The notes under the pieces were generated by a model. That model had not been told where the DNA came from, did not search any database, and was given only the letters and a program-made list of their open reading frames with translations. A stretch of 64,000 bases of DNA from Leekyejoonella antrihumi (GTDB lineage: Bacteria; Actinomycetota; Actinomycetes; Actinomycetales; Dermatophilaceae), in NCBI RefSeq assembly GCF_007845645.1, contig NZ_VCQV01000020.1:1-64000 (forward strand), read 5' to 3'. The translations under genes and the position numbers were made by a program. Positions 24,417-32,303 of this stretch are shown here, piece after piece. Position 1 is the stretch's first letter, and each line of letters opens with the position of its first letter.

Positions 24417-26308
24417 ACGGTCTCCCCGGTGTGGGCGATGGCGGCGACCTCGTTGACCCGGCGGACCGTCTCGCGCAGCTCGATCGCGAAGTCCTCACGC
24501 CCCTTGGCTGCCGCCAGTCCCGGCGCCACCAGGCCACGATGGTCGGCCAGCTTGAGGGCCGGTTTGAACAGCTCCAACGACACCGACTCCTCGCTCGCCA
24601 CCTTGCGCTGCAAGGCCCACTGGCGGCCTACCCGCAAGCATTCGTCGAGGAAGCGCTGCTCCTCAAAGTCTTCGAACTCGCTGTCCTCCCAGTCGGCGAG
24701 TCGGTCGGCGACAACGTTGTAGGCATCGAGGAACGGCCGCAGCACCAGGTGGGAGATCAGCGGATTGCCTGCGGCGAGCCAGGCCCGCGCCTGGTCGGCA
24801 TCGAAGTCTTCCAGCTGTTCGGCGCCGGCCGGATCGAGTAGCTCCAGCTCCGTCCGCATGGACTCGATGAACTCGGCGCGCGAGGGGAAGAAGAAGTCGA
24901 ACTTCAGCAGATCCCGCAGGCGCAGCGACTCCACTCCCGCGGTCCGCGCGGCATCGCCGGTCGCCTCGGTGGCCGCGAGCAGAGCCAGTTCACCGATGGC
25001 CCGGTCCACCAGGATGTGGATCGCGGTGTTGCGATAGAAGGCCGCGATCAGATGCTGCTGCGCTCCGACCCTCCACACCGTCTCCAGTCCACCGTCATAG
25101 CTGACGAGCACCGAGGAGTGCACCAGGTCCTGCATCGTCCGCCGAATGGTCGCCCGATCGGTCAGATTGGCCGCGCCTGCGACCGGCCACTTACGACGGG
25201 CGATGTATTGCGCCAGCGGGCGGACCGTGTCGAGAACCTCGTCGAGAGTCAGTGCGCGGTCGACGCCAAGCAGCGCGACGCACACAACCGCGGTGGCCGT
25301 GACGGGCGTCGCCTGGTTGATCCGATGGCATGCGTCGAGCGCGAGCCGCTCGACGAGATGCTCGCCGCTTGGATCTTCTCCCCGCAGCTCGGCCAGCCGC
25401 TGGCGCACCGGCAGCGGCTCGCCGAAGTCGAGATATGCGTGACCAAGCCGGTCTCCCTGTGATCTGGCGAAGTTCACCAGCCAGCGCAGATCCTCGGGTC
25501 GCTTCTTCCCGCCCCGCGCCTCTGAGGTCATCGTGCCTACCTCATGCAGCTGCTCGTAGACGAACGACACGGGGATGATCAGTGCTTCCGGACCGTCCTG
25601 CGCAGCCTCGATCGCATCGACGACATACCTCAGGATCCCGTATGCCGGAGGGCGCAACTTGCCGGTGCGGCTGCGGCCACCCTCGATGGACCAGGCGATG
25701 TTCTTGTGGTTGCGCGTGAGCTGACCGATGTAGGAGCGCAGTATGAGCCGGTAGATCGGCAGGTCGGCGGTGTCGCGCCGGATGAAGACCATGCCGACCT
25801 TGCGGGCCATGGCGCCGAACGGGAAGAAGTCGAGGTTCGCCCCGCCCATGACGTATGCCGGGTCGATACCGCTGGAGTGCAACGTCACCGACAGCTCGAC
25901 GTCGAGGTAGGAGCGGTGTGAGAAGAGGAAGAACAAGGAGTGTTTGCGATCGAGGGCGCGAATCCTCCTGGCAGCCTCCTCGTCATACAGGAAGTCATGG
26001 GCACGGGTCATCCAGCTCGCGAAGCCCCGCCAGGCCTCGCCGGCGCGATCAGTCTGCGCTGCGGCCATCGACCGCAGGTATCCCGCAGCCAGTGCTTGCG
26101 CCTCGCCCGCCTCCATACCCACCTCGTCGGCGAGCCGTCGCACCTGCTGAGCGAGCCCTGCATCGGCCAGCAGCTCTCGCACTTCTCGGCTGTCCGACGG
26201 CAGCGCCTCGGTGGTCTCGCCGATCACGCCCGCCCGCTGCAGCACCTTGCGCATGCGCGTCCGGTCCAGCACCACCGACGCGGTGCTGTGATCAAGTCCA
26301 TGCCTCAT
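24413..26308 (-). CDS. plsB: Glycerol-3-phosphate 1-O-acyltransferase
   Basis: About 631 residues. The ATG at 26308 has GAGGA six bases upstream, better than the open frame to 26362. The acyltransferase motifs are all present: FSHRSYLDVEL (HX4D near 130), GMVFIRRD, SIEGGRSRTGK and a later proline-containing block IIPVSFVYEQ. It adds the first acyl chain to glycerol-3-phosphate at the membrane. It leads a three-gene operon joined by four-base overlaps (PlsB, PlsC/HAD, WS/DGAT). The same order occurs at Rv2482c-Rv2484c in M. tuberculosis, as I recall it. Confidence 0.9.
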   Translation of the reverse strand: MRHGLDHSTASVVLDRTRMRKVLQRAGVIGETTEALPSDSREVRELLADAGLAQQVRRLADEVGMEAGEAQALAAGYLRSMAAAQTDRAGEAWRGFASWMTRAHDFLYDEEAARRIRALDRKHSLFFLFSHRSYLDVELSVTLHSSGIDPAYVMGGANLDFFPFGAMARKVGMVFIRRDTADLPIYRLILRSYIGQLTRNHKNIAWSIEGGRSRTGKLRPPAYGILRYVVDAIEAAQDGPEALIIPVSFVYEQLHEVGTMTSEARGGKKRPEDLRWLVNFARSQGDRLGHAYLDFGEPLPVRQRLAELRGEDPSGEHLVERLALDACHRINQATPVTATAVVCVALLGVDRALTLDEVLDTVRPLAQYIARRKWPVAGAANLTDRATIRRTMQDLVHSSVLVSYDGGLETVWRVGAQQHLIAAFYRNTAIHILVDRAIGELALLAATEATGDAARTAGVESLRLRDLLKFDFFFPSRAEFIESMRTELELLDPAGAEQLEDFDADQARAWLAAGNPLISHLVLRPFLDAYNVVADRLADWEDSEFEDFEEQRFLDECLRVGRQWALQRKVASEESVSLELFKPALKLADHRGLVAPGLAAAKGREDFAIELRETVRRVNEVAAIAHTGETV

Positions 26309-26457
26309 TTTGGGTCCTCTGCCTCGGATGGACGCCATGCTAACCCGTGGCGGTGCAGCCATACTGTGATCTGGCCGCTTGCGCTGGTACGCAGCCTGCG
26401 AGCTACCGGTCGAGGACCAGCGGCACGGCTTCGACCGTGCCGGCCGGGGCGGGCATC

Positions 26458-26727
26458 TCAGCCCAGGATGTATGACGAGTCCGCTGGGTACCTCACCCGG
26501 CCTGCCGGCTCTCGAACAACCCGGGATGGCCGGCCGAGCGCCGCATCCGAGGGATACGGGCGGTCGGCGCCCGGTTGGTCGGGTCCGCCGGCCGAGGTCT
26601 CCAGGGTGGTTGCCAGGTGGCCGCTCGCCGGGCCGGTGACCGCCGCCCGTGACGGCGTGGCCAGGCCGGCTTGCCGCTGAACCCCTGCCAGGTCGTCCCG
26701 GATCTCTTCGAACGGGCTACTACTCAT
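26458..26727 (-). CDS. Small hypothetical protein (about 89 residues)
   Basis: A GGAGG (plus 26735-26739) precedes two consecutive ATG codons, and the second at 26727 has the better seven-base spacing. The product starts MSSSPFEEIRDDLAGVQRQA and then becomes Pro/Gly/Arg-rich without a membrane segment. I know no family for it. It could be cotranscribed with plsB, whose start is 150 bases downstream. The good ribosome-binding site supports translation, but composition after residue 30 is weakly protein-like. Confidence 0.4.
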   Translation of the reverse strand: MSSSPFEEIRDDLAGVQRQAGLATPSRAAVTGPASGHLATTLETSAGGPDQPGADRPYPSDAALGRPSRVVREPAGRVRYPADSSYILG

Positions 26728-26858
26728 CATTGAGCCTCCACTTCCCTGACACGCTGAAAACCACGATCGCCAGGGTCTGGGGCCACCACGTGAGGTCAGA
26801 TGTTACCGCCCCGTCGGCCCAACCGAAAGGCTTGGCGCCCACCGAGGTGGAAGGCGCC

Positions 26859-27095
26859 TTACGCGCTGTGGAAGTACGGGATCATCAGATACAGCCCGTA
26901 GACCACGAAGACCCCCGCAAGCGCGAGCGCGGCATACCCGACCGCCCGCAGCCCGGTGGCTCGCTGGCCCGACGCGGCAGCCTCATCCGCCTGCGACATC
27001 GCGGTTGCCGCCATCACGAACACGGCCACGACGATGAGCGTTGCGCCGATCGTCGCCACGGTGACCTGTGCGAGTGCGACCCAGTCAATTGTCAC
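26859..27095 (-). CDS. Small membrane protein downstream of pitA
   Basis: A 78-residue protein starting at a GTG (27095) with GGGGAG upstream. Two transmembrane helices are clear (about 6-33 and 51-73), linked by a hydrophilic loop with SQADEAAASGQRATGLR. It begins 19 bases after the pitA stop and is surely in the same transcript. Small two-helix proteins of this type often follow PiT permeases in Actinobacteria, so an accessory role in phosphate transport is possible but unproven. Confidence 0.7.
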   Translation of the reverse strand: MTIDWVALAQVTVATIGATLIVVAVFVMAATAMSQADEAAASGQRATGLRAVGYAALALAGVFVVYGLYLMIPYFHSA

Positions 27096-27114
27096 GATGC
27101 TGCTCCCCTCGTCC

Positions 27115-28272
27115 TCAGGCGACCGGCGCCGGCTGGGCGGTGACGGTGGCCACCGGTGTCAGTGTGACGTCGGCACTGTCGTTCACGTTGGCTGCCGAGA
27201 TCGCGTTGCGGCGACTCATCAGCCAGATCCAGGCGGATGCGAGCACCAGTGCGGCAAGGACCAGCATCTCGCCGAGCGTGCCCTGCTGGGCGACGAACGC
27301 CGCCGCCGCGCCGACCGATGCGGCGGCCGGCAGGGTCACGATCCACGCGACCGCCATACGCCGTGCCGTGCCCCAGCGCACGATGGCGGCCCGGCGGCCG
27401 ATCCCGGTGCCCATGATCGAACCGGAGCACACGTGCGTGGTCGACAGGGCGAAGCCCATGTGCGACGACGCGAGGATTGCGGCGGTGGAGGCGGTTTCCG
27501 CGGCGAATCCCTGCGGAGGCGTCACGTCGACCACGCCCTTGCCCATCGTGCGCATGATCCGCCAGCCGCCGGAGTAGGTCCCCAGCCCGATGGCGAGGCC
27601 GGCGATCACGATGACCCACACCTGCGGGCCGGACCCGGAGGCCTGGTAGCCGGCGGAGATGAGCACCAGCGTGATGACGCCCATCGTCTTTTGCCCATCG
27701 GAGGTGCCGTGGGCGAGCGCGACCAGGGAGGAAGTCACCGTCTGACCGTGCTTGAAAAGCCTGCCGTTCGATCCATCCTCCGGCTTCTTGACCAGACGGT
27801 AAATCAGAAATGTTGCGGCGCATGCCGCGAAACCGGCGACGACGGGCGCCACCACGGCCGGGATGATCACCTTCGACATGATGGTCGAGAAATGTATGCC
27901 GTGCATGCCGGCACCCACCAGCACCGCACCGATCAGGCCGCCGAACAGGGCGTGCGACGAGCTCGAGGGCAGACCGAGCAGCCACGTCGCAAGGTTCCAC
28001 AGGATCGCGCCGCACAGTCCCGCGAACACCATCCAGGGCGTGATCAGCGAATCCTCGACGATCCCGCCCGAGATCGTCTTGGCGACCTCGGTCGACAAGA
28101 ACGCGCCCACAATGTTCAAGACCGCGGCGATGAGGACGGCGACCCGGGGCCGCAGCGCCCCGGTGGCAACCGAGGTCGCCATGGCATTGGCCGAGTCGTG
28201 GAATCCGTTGGTGAAGTCGAACGCCAACGCGGTGATCACGACCACGATGACCAGGAAGAGTGTCGTCGACAT
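27115..28272 (-). CDS. pitA: Low-affinity inorganic phosphate transporter (PiT family)
   Basis: A 385-residue membrane protein with about ten helices. Both PiT signature repeats are present: DFTNGFHDSANAMATSVATGALRP near residue 20, and LSTTHVCSGSIMGTGIGRR near 290 in the second half. It moves metal-phosphate complexes with protons. GGAAGG lies five bases before the ATG. Upstream are a 23-bp tandem duplication and a PHO-box-like direct repeat, so phosphate control is likely. A small two-helix gene follows in the operon. Confidence 0.9.
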   Translation of the reverse strand: MSTTLFLVIVVVITALAFDFTNGFHDSANAMATSVATGALRPRVAVLIAAVLNIVGAFLSTEVAKTISGGIVEDSLITPWMVFAGLCGAILWNLATWLLGLPSSSSHALFGGLIGAVLVGAGMHGIHFSTIMSKVIIPAVVAPVVAGFAACAATFLIYRLVKKPEDGSNGRLFKHGQTVTSSLVALAHGTSDGQKTMGVITLVLISAGYQASGSGPQVWVIVIAGLAIGLGTYSGGWRIMRTMGKGVVDVTPPQGFAAETASTAAILASSHMGFALSTTHVCSGSIMGTGIGRRAAIVRWGTARRMAVAWIVTLPAAASVGAAAAFVAQQGTLGEMLVLAALVLASAWIWLMSRRNAISAANVNDSADVTLTPVATVTAQPAPVA

Positions 28273-28294
28273 CTTCGCCTTCCATGAGGAACTC

Positions 28295-28340
28295 GTATGT
28301 GCGGGGTCCTGTACGGCGTATGTGCGGGGTCCTGTACGGC
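28295..28340. repeat. Perfect 23-bp tandem duplication in the pitA leader
   Basis: The unit beginning GTATGTGCGGGGTCCTGTAC and ending GGC occurs twice without mismatch (28295-28317 and 28318-28340). It lies between the Pho box and the pitA start, in the expected promoter or leader region. The perfect identity suggests a recent duplication. It could duplicate promoter elements or only change leader length. Confidence 0.85.
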
Positions 28341-28359
28341 TTCGACGCTAACGACGGTC

Positions 28360-28377
28360 GGTGAACTCCAGGTGAAC
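28360..28377 (-). promoter_or_regulatory. PHO box (PhoP-binding direct repeat) upstream of pitA
   Basis: GGTGAAC occurs at 28360-28366 and again at 28371-28377, exactly 11 bases apart. On the minus strand this reads GTTCACC-N4-GTTCACC, the direct-repeat consensus of actinobacterial PhoP. It is 88 bases upstream of pitA and 58 bases upstream of the divergent hisN. PhoP control of pit genes is known in Streptomyces. Confidence 0.7.
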
Positions 28378-28434
28378 CTGCGGAGTCCGCACGGTGTGCG
28401 TGACGCGTCAGTCTCGGACAGATACGGTCACCTG

Positions 28435-29232
28435 GTGACGAGCTACCACGATGACCTTCGCCTCGCCCATGTCCTCGCGGACGCGGTCGAGCCCCTCACG
28501 ACCAGTCGGTTCCGCGCCCAGGACCTGGTCGTCGAGCAGAAGGCCGACCTCACTCCGGTGACCGATGCGGATATCGCGGTCGAGGAGACCCTGCGGTCAC
28601 AACTCAAGCGCACCCGCCCACGAGATGCCGTACAGGGCGAGGAGCAGGGCCTGGTGGGTCACGGTCCACGACGCTGGGTCGTGGACCCGATCGATGGCAC
28701 CAAGAACTTCGTGCGTGGAGTCCCCGTGTGGGCCACGCTCATCGCGCTCGTCGACGGCGACGAGCCCGTTGTGGGCATGGTCTCAGCGCCTGCACTGGGT
28801 CGTCGCTGGTGGGCGGGCAAGGGCACCGGCGCCTGGACCGGCCGATCGTTGACCGGTGCGCGCCGCATACAGGTCTCCAAGGTGCGCCGCATCGCGGACG
28901 CGTCGATGTCCTACGCCAACGTGCGCGACTGGGGATCGATCGGCCGCCGCGAGGAGATGCTCGCCCTGATGGACGACTGCTGGCGCAGCCGAGCATACGG
29001 CGACTTCTGGTCGCACATGCTCGTGGCCGAGGGCGCAGTCGACTTCGCACCCGAGCCCGAGCTGGCCGAGTACGACATGGCCGCTCTCGCTCCCATCGTC
29101 GTCGAAGCCGGCGGGCAGTTCACCGGCCTGGACGGCAGACCATGGTGCTGGAGCGGCAACGCGCTGAGCAGCAACGGGCTGCTGCACGACGAGGTGCTGG
29201 GGCGACTCGGCAACGCCGACGAGACCAGCTGA
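28435..29232 (+). CDS. hisN: Histidinol-phosphatase (inositol monophosphatase type)
   Basis: A 265-residue Mg-dependent phosphatase. WVVDPIDGTKNFVRGVPVW contains the metal-binding DPIDGT core near residue 85. GEEQG supplies the upstream Glu, and YDMAALAPIVVEAGG the C-terminal Asp. The sequence closely follows actinobacterial HisN (for example Rv3137), which dephosphorylates histidinol phosphate in histidine synthesis. The GTG at 28435 lacks a clear ribosome-binding site, and TACGGT just upstream could be a -10 for a leaderless message. A stable hairpin overlaps its stop codon. Confidence 0.87.
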   Translation: MTSYHDDLRLAHVLADAVEPLTTSRFRAQDLVVEQKADLTPVTDADIAVEETLRSQLKRTRPRDAVQGEEQGLVGHGPRRWVVDPIDGTKNFVRGVPVWATLIALVDGDEPVVGMVSAPALGRRWWAGKGTGAWTGRSLTGARRIQVSKVRRIADASMSYANVRDWGSIGRREEMLALMDDCWRSRAYGDFWSHMLVAEGAVDFAPEPELAEYDMAALAPIVVEAGGQFTGLDGRPWCWSGNALSSNGLLHDEVLGRLGNADETS

Positions 29233-29261
29233 CGACACTTCGAAATCGAACTTGTCGTCAG
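29229..29261 (+). terminator. Hairpin at the hisN stop codon, upstream of gabT
   Basis: CTGACGACA (29229-29237) pairs with TGTCGTCAG (29253-29261), and inside lies TTCGA-AA-TCGAA, so almost the whole 33 bases fold. No U tract follows. It may end hisN transcripts, protect a 3' end, or act as an operator or attenuator for gabT, which starts 68 bases further on. Confidence 0.45.
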
Positions 29262-29328
29262 TGGCAGACTGCAGGTAGCACCAGACACCCTGCCGGCCCG
29301 CCGACAGATCGCATTCAAGGAGACCCGC

Positions 29329-30678
29329 ATGACGACCATCACCGACCGTGACGCACTGCCACAGCAGCGCAATCTTCGCACCGAGCTTCCCGGTCCGAAG
29401 TCCCGGGAACTCGCGACGCGACGAGCCGGTGCAGTAGCCGCGGGCGTCAGCTCCGTCATGCCGATCTACGTCGCGCGTGCGCAGGGCGGCGTGGTCGAGG
29501 ACGTGGACGGCAACGTGCTCATCGATCTCGGTTCGGGCATCGCCGTGACCACCGTGGGCAACTCTGCGCCTCGAGTCGTCGCAGGTGTGCAGCAGCAGGT
29601 CGCCGACTTCACCCACACCTGCTTCATGGTGAGCCCGTATGAGAGCTACGTCGCGGTGTGCGAGAAACTCGCCGAGGTCACACCTGGCGACCACGAGAAG
29701 CGTTCTGCGCTTTTCAACTCCGGCGCCGAAGCGGTCGAGAACGCGGTCAAGATCGCGCGCTACGCCACGGGCCGACAGGCGGTGGTCGTCGTGGACCACG
29801 CCTACCACGGGCGCACCAACCTGACGATGGCGCTGACGGCGAAGGCGATGCCCTACAAGCTGGGCTTCGGCCCGTTCGCCTCCGAGATCTACCGGGTGCC
29901 GACCTCCTACCCGTTCCGGGACCCGGAGGGTATGACGGGCGAGCAGGCCGCTCAGCGCGCCATCACCTCCGCGGAGAAGGCGGTGGGCGCGGACCAGATC
30001 GCCGCGGTGCTGATCGAGCCGATCCAGGGTGAGGGCGGTTTCATCGTGCCGGCTCCGGGTTTCCTTGCCGCACTGTCCAAGTGGTGCACCGAGAACGGCA
30101 TCGTATTCATCGCCGACGAGGTGCAGAGCGGGTTCTCCCGCACCGGCAAGTGGTTCGCGACACAGTATGAGGACGTAGTCCCCGACCTCGTGACGACGGC
30201 GAAGGGCATTGCCGGCGGCCTCCCTCTGGCGGGCGTCACGGGTCGTGCAGAGCTGATGGACTCCGTGCACCCCGGCGGGCTGGGCGGCACCTACGGCGGC
30301 AACCCGGTGGCGTGCGCCGCGGCACTCGGCGCGATCGAGACGATGATGGCCGAGGATCTGCCGGGTCGTGCTCTGCAGATCGAGCAGATCATCGTGCCGA
30401 CTCTCAAGGAGGCACAGGCCGACACCCCGGCTATCGGCGAGGTCCGTGGTCGCGGCGCCATGATCGCGATCGAGCTCGTCAAGCGCGGCACCAAGGAGCC
30501 CGATGCGGCACTGGCAGGGGCCGTCGCGAAGAAGTGTCATGAGCAGGGCGTGATCGTGCTGACCTGCGGCACCTACGGCAACGTGCTCCGACTGCTGCCG
30601 CCGCTGTCCATCGGCGACGACCTGCTCCGCGAAGGCCTACAGGTGCTCACGCAGGCCCTCGCCTCAACCGCCGGTTGA
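29329..30678 (+). CDS. gabT: 4-aminobutyrate aminotransferase
   Basis: A 449-residue class III PLP aminotransferase. The PLP lysine lies in LVTTAKGIAGGLPLAG near residue 290. The class signature FIADEVQSGFSRTGKWFA, the phosphate-binding NSGAEAVENAVKIAR and the C-terminal GGNPVACAAALGAIE are all present. AAGGAG lies about eight bases before the ATG. It transfers the amino group of GABA to 2-oxoglutarate, giving succinic semialdehyde and glutamate. No succinate-semialdehyde dehydrogenase gene is adjacent in this window. Confidence 0.9.
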   Translation: MTTITDRDALPQQRNLRTELPGPKSRELATRRAGAVAAGVSSVMPIYVARAQGGVVEDVDGNVLIDLGSGIAVTTVGNSAPRVVAGVQQQVADFTHTCFMVSPYESYVAVCEKLAEVTPGDHEKRSALFNSGAEAVENAVKIARYATGRQAVVVVDHAYHGRTNLTMALTAKAMPYKLGFGPFASEIYRVPTSYPFRDPEGMTGEQAAQRAITSAEKAVGADQIAAVLIEPIQGEGGFIVPAPGFLAALSKWCTENGIVFIADEVQSGFSRTGKWFATQYEDVVPDLVTTAKGIAGGLPLAGVTGRAELMDSVHPGGLGGTYGGNPVACAAALGAIETMMAEDLPGRALQIEQIIVPTLKEAQADTPAIGEVRGRGAMIAIELVKRGTKEPDAALAGAVAKKCHEQGVIVLTCGTYGNVLRLLPPLSIGDDLLREGLQVLTQALASTAG

Positions 30679-30726
30679 ACCGTCTGCCTCCCCCGCCGCT
30701 GGTCGAGCCGGACCGGCATCGGTGAC

Positions 30727-31360
30727 CTATTTCGTGTCGGTGACGACGGCGATCTGACGGATGAAGGTGCCTTCCACGGCGGAGCGGATGAGGAAGTCGG
30801 CGACGTTTGCACGAGAGGTTGAGGGGAAGAGCGGCAGTCTTTTGACGTCGCCGAGCTCGACCGCGGTGTAGCGGGTGCTGTCTGCGTTGTTCAACGCCCC
30901 GGGGTATTCAAGGGTCCACTTCAGATCGCTGGCCCGCAAGAGCACTTCCGACGCGGCCTTGTCCGCGTAGGTCTTGCGAAGCAAGGTGCGAAAGAGGGGG
31001 GGATACGAGGAATGAGGCCTTCGCGAGGGAGTCGCCGACTCCGAACGCAGACAAGACGACGAAACGGTCAACGCCTGACGTCTGCGCCGAGGCAATGACT
31101 GCCCGGACGGTGTCGGTGACCAGCGTTGGGGTCTTGCGGGCGCTCTTGACTCCGAGGGTGCTGATGATCGCGTCGTGGCCTCGCGCTGCCGACGCGATCA
31201 CGGCGGAGTCCGTGACGTCGCCTCTGACGATCTGAGCGCGCGAGTCGACGATTGCGTCCGCCCTCCGAACGAGGGCGGTGACCTGGTGTCCCTCATCGAG
31301 TGCCTTTTTGACGAAGAGGACACCGGTGCGACCGGTTGCACCAAGGACAAGAAACTTCAT
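30727..31360 (-). pseudogene. NAD(P)-binding SDR-like protein, frameshifted in a seven-base homopolymer
   Basis: Two overlapping frames together make one atypical short-chain reductase of about 210 residues. The first (start ATG 31360) has MKFLVLGATGRTGVLFVKKA with the GATGRTG dinucleotide-binding loop, and FVVLSAFGVGDS. The second carries LLRKTYADKAASEVLLRASDLKWTLEYPGAL and ends VTDTK at 30727. The join falls at seven G bases on the plus strand (30996-31002); removing one G gives a continuous FLVSPLFRTLLRK. The cause is sequencing error, a real mutation or phase variation. The promoter carries a MarR-like operator. Confidence 0.8.
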
Positions 31361-31473
31361 CTTGTTTCGCTTTCTATCGAGTCAGGATTGGGCTTGCTGG
31401 TGTCGCCGCGGTGGGGCACGGCGCCCGGTCCGTGGTACGGCCGGACGAGGTGAGGAGGGGGGACACTTTGAGC

Positions 31474-31503
31474 AGATTAGTCAATCTTAATGACTATTGT
31501 CAA
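31474..31503 (-). promoter_or_regulatory. Near-consensus promoter with TAGTCA-N7-TGACTA operator
   Basis: On the minus strand TTGACA (plus 31498-31503), an 18-base spacer and TAATCT (plus 31474-31479) form a strong promoter for the NAD(P)-binding gene. Inside it lie the inverted half-sites TAGTCA (31478-31483) and TGACTA (31491-31496). The same half-sites recur at 32145-32159 beyond the MarR gene. Repression by that MarR protein is the simple reading. Confidence 0.65.
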
Positions 31504-31579
31504 AATGCGGTCTACGCGCCCACCTTCCCGCGACCCGGGCGAAGCGGAATCGAAGGCGGACGACTCGGCGCAGCCGCGC

Positions 31580-32023
31580 TTACCGCGCGTAGGGGTCAGT
31601 GATCTCGCGGAGTTGATCCAGAATCTGGTGCAACAACGTGAAGTTGCGCGTCCCCAGGTAGGCCTTCCACTCCGCGAGGATCCCGTCGAGTGTCGCCTTG
31701 GCCACCTCGACTGCGCGCTGGCCACGTTCCTCGAACACGATCAACCGCGCGCGGCCATCTGTAGGGTCGGGGATCCGGCGGACATAGCCCAGACGTTCCA
31801 GTTGATCGACCAGTACACCGGCGCTCTGCTTGCTCATTTGCGCCTGGTCAGCGAGGTCCGTGAGGCGCGAGCCGTCCGGGGCGATGCGTTGGAACACCCG
31901 GCATTGGACAAGCGTCCAGTCGTCAAACCCGGCATCTTGGATGGCCCGGAAGATCCGGTCCTCGGTGTACCGGTACGGGATGAACAACGACACCCCTAGA
32001 TCAACCGGCTGCTCGTCGTCCAT
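31580..32023 (-). CDS. MarR-family transcriptional regulator
   Basis: A 147-residue winged-helix repressor. The DNA-binding part is at about 50-105 (SRLTDLADQAQMSKQSAGVLVDQLERLGYVRRIPDPTDGRARLIVFEERG), with the typical DPTDGRA wing. Helices at both ends would form the dimer interface. It lies between an NAD(P)-binding gene and a divergent DUF2269 membrane protein gene. Both promoters hold TGACTA/TAGTCA half-sites, so the three probably form one ligand-induced unit. The inducer is unknown. Confidence 0.88.
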   Translation of the reverse strand: MDDEQPVDLGVSLFIPYRYTEDRIFRAIQDAGFDDWTLVQCRVFQRIAPDGSRLTDLADQAQMSKQSAGVLVDQLERLGYVRRIPDPTDGRARLIVFEERGQRAVEVAKATLDGILAEWKAYLGTRNFTLLHQILDQLREITDPYAR

Positions 32024-32124
32024 GCCTCACCCAGCTCCATTCGTCCCACCTGGTCTCACAGATCTCACACCCTACGTCAGTGCTGTCGCGCCAGATTTCC
32101 ATCTACCCGCCGACTTCGCCACCG

Positions 32125-32159
32125 TTGCCACCGGTGTGATCACATGACTATAGTAGTCA
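32125..32159 (+). promoter_or_regulatory. Promoter with TGACTA-TAG-TAGTCA operator for the DUF2269 gene
   Basis: TTGCCA (32125-32130), 17-18 bases and CTATAG/TATAGT (32148-32154) form a promoter whose -10 lies inside the dyad TGACTA (32145-32150), TAG, TAGTCA (32154-32159). The half-sites are the same as in the NAD(P)-binding gene promoter at 31478-31496, with three instead of seven bases between them. The rest of 32024-32303 shows no gene. Confidence 0.6.
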
Positions 32160-32303
32160 ATACTTCTTACTACAAGGAGTCGGAGCGAGAACATCGGTCG
32201 CACCCTCACCAGTTCCCGACGCTGCCACGCCGTCGAGCCGACCTCCTGGTCGCCCCGACGCAGCCGGACCCTGAAAGCTGTTCATCCGACTTAAGGAAAC
32301 GAC

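Noticed and set aside
23040-24722. Plus-strand open frame of 560 codons
   Set aside because: It lies opposite the PlsC/HAD and PlsB genes, whose motifs are intact. The antisense product has no recognisable fold.
26956-28287. Plus-strand open frame of 443 codons over pitA
   Set aside because: The minus strand encodes both PiT signatures; the plus frame is Asp/His/Arg-rich noise.
28783-30540. Minus-strand open frame of 585 codons across hisN and gabT
   Set aside because: Both plus-strand genes have complete catalytic motifs, so this antisense frame is a shadow.
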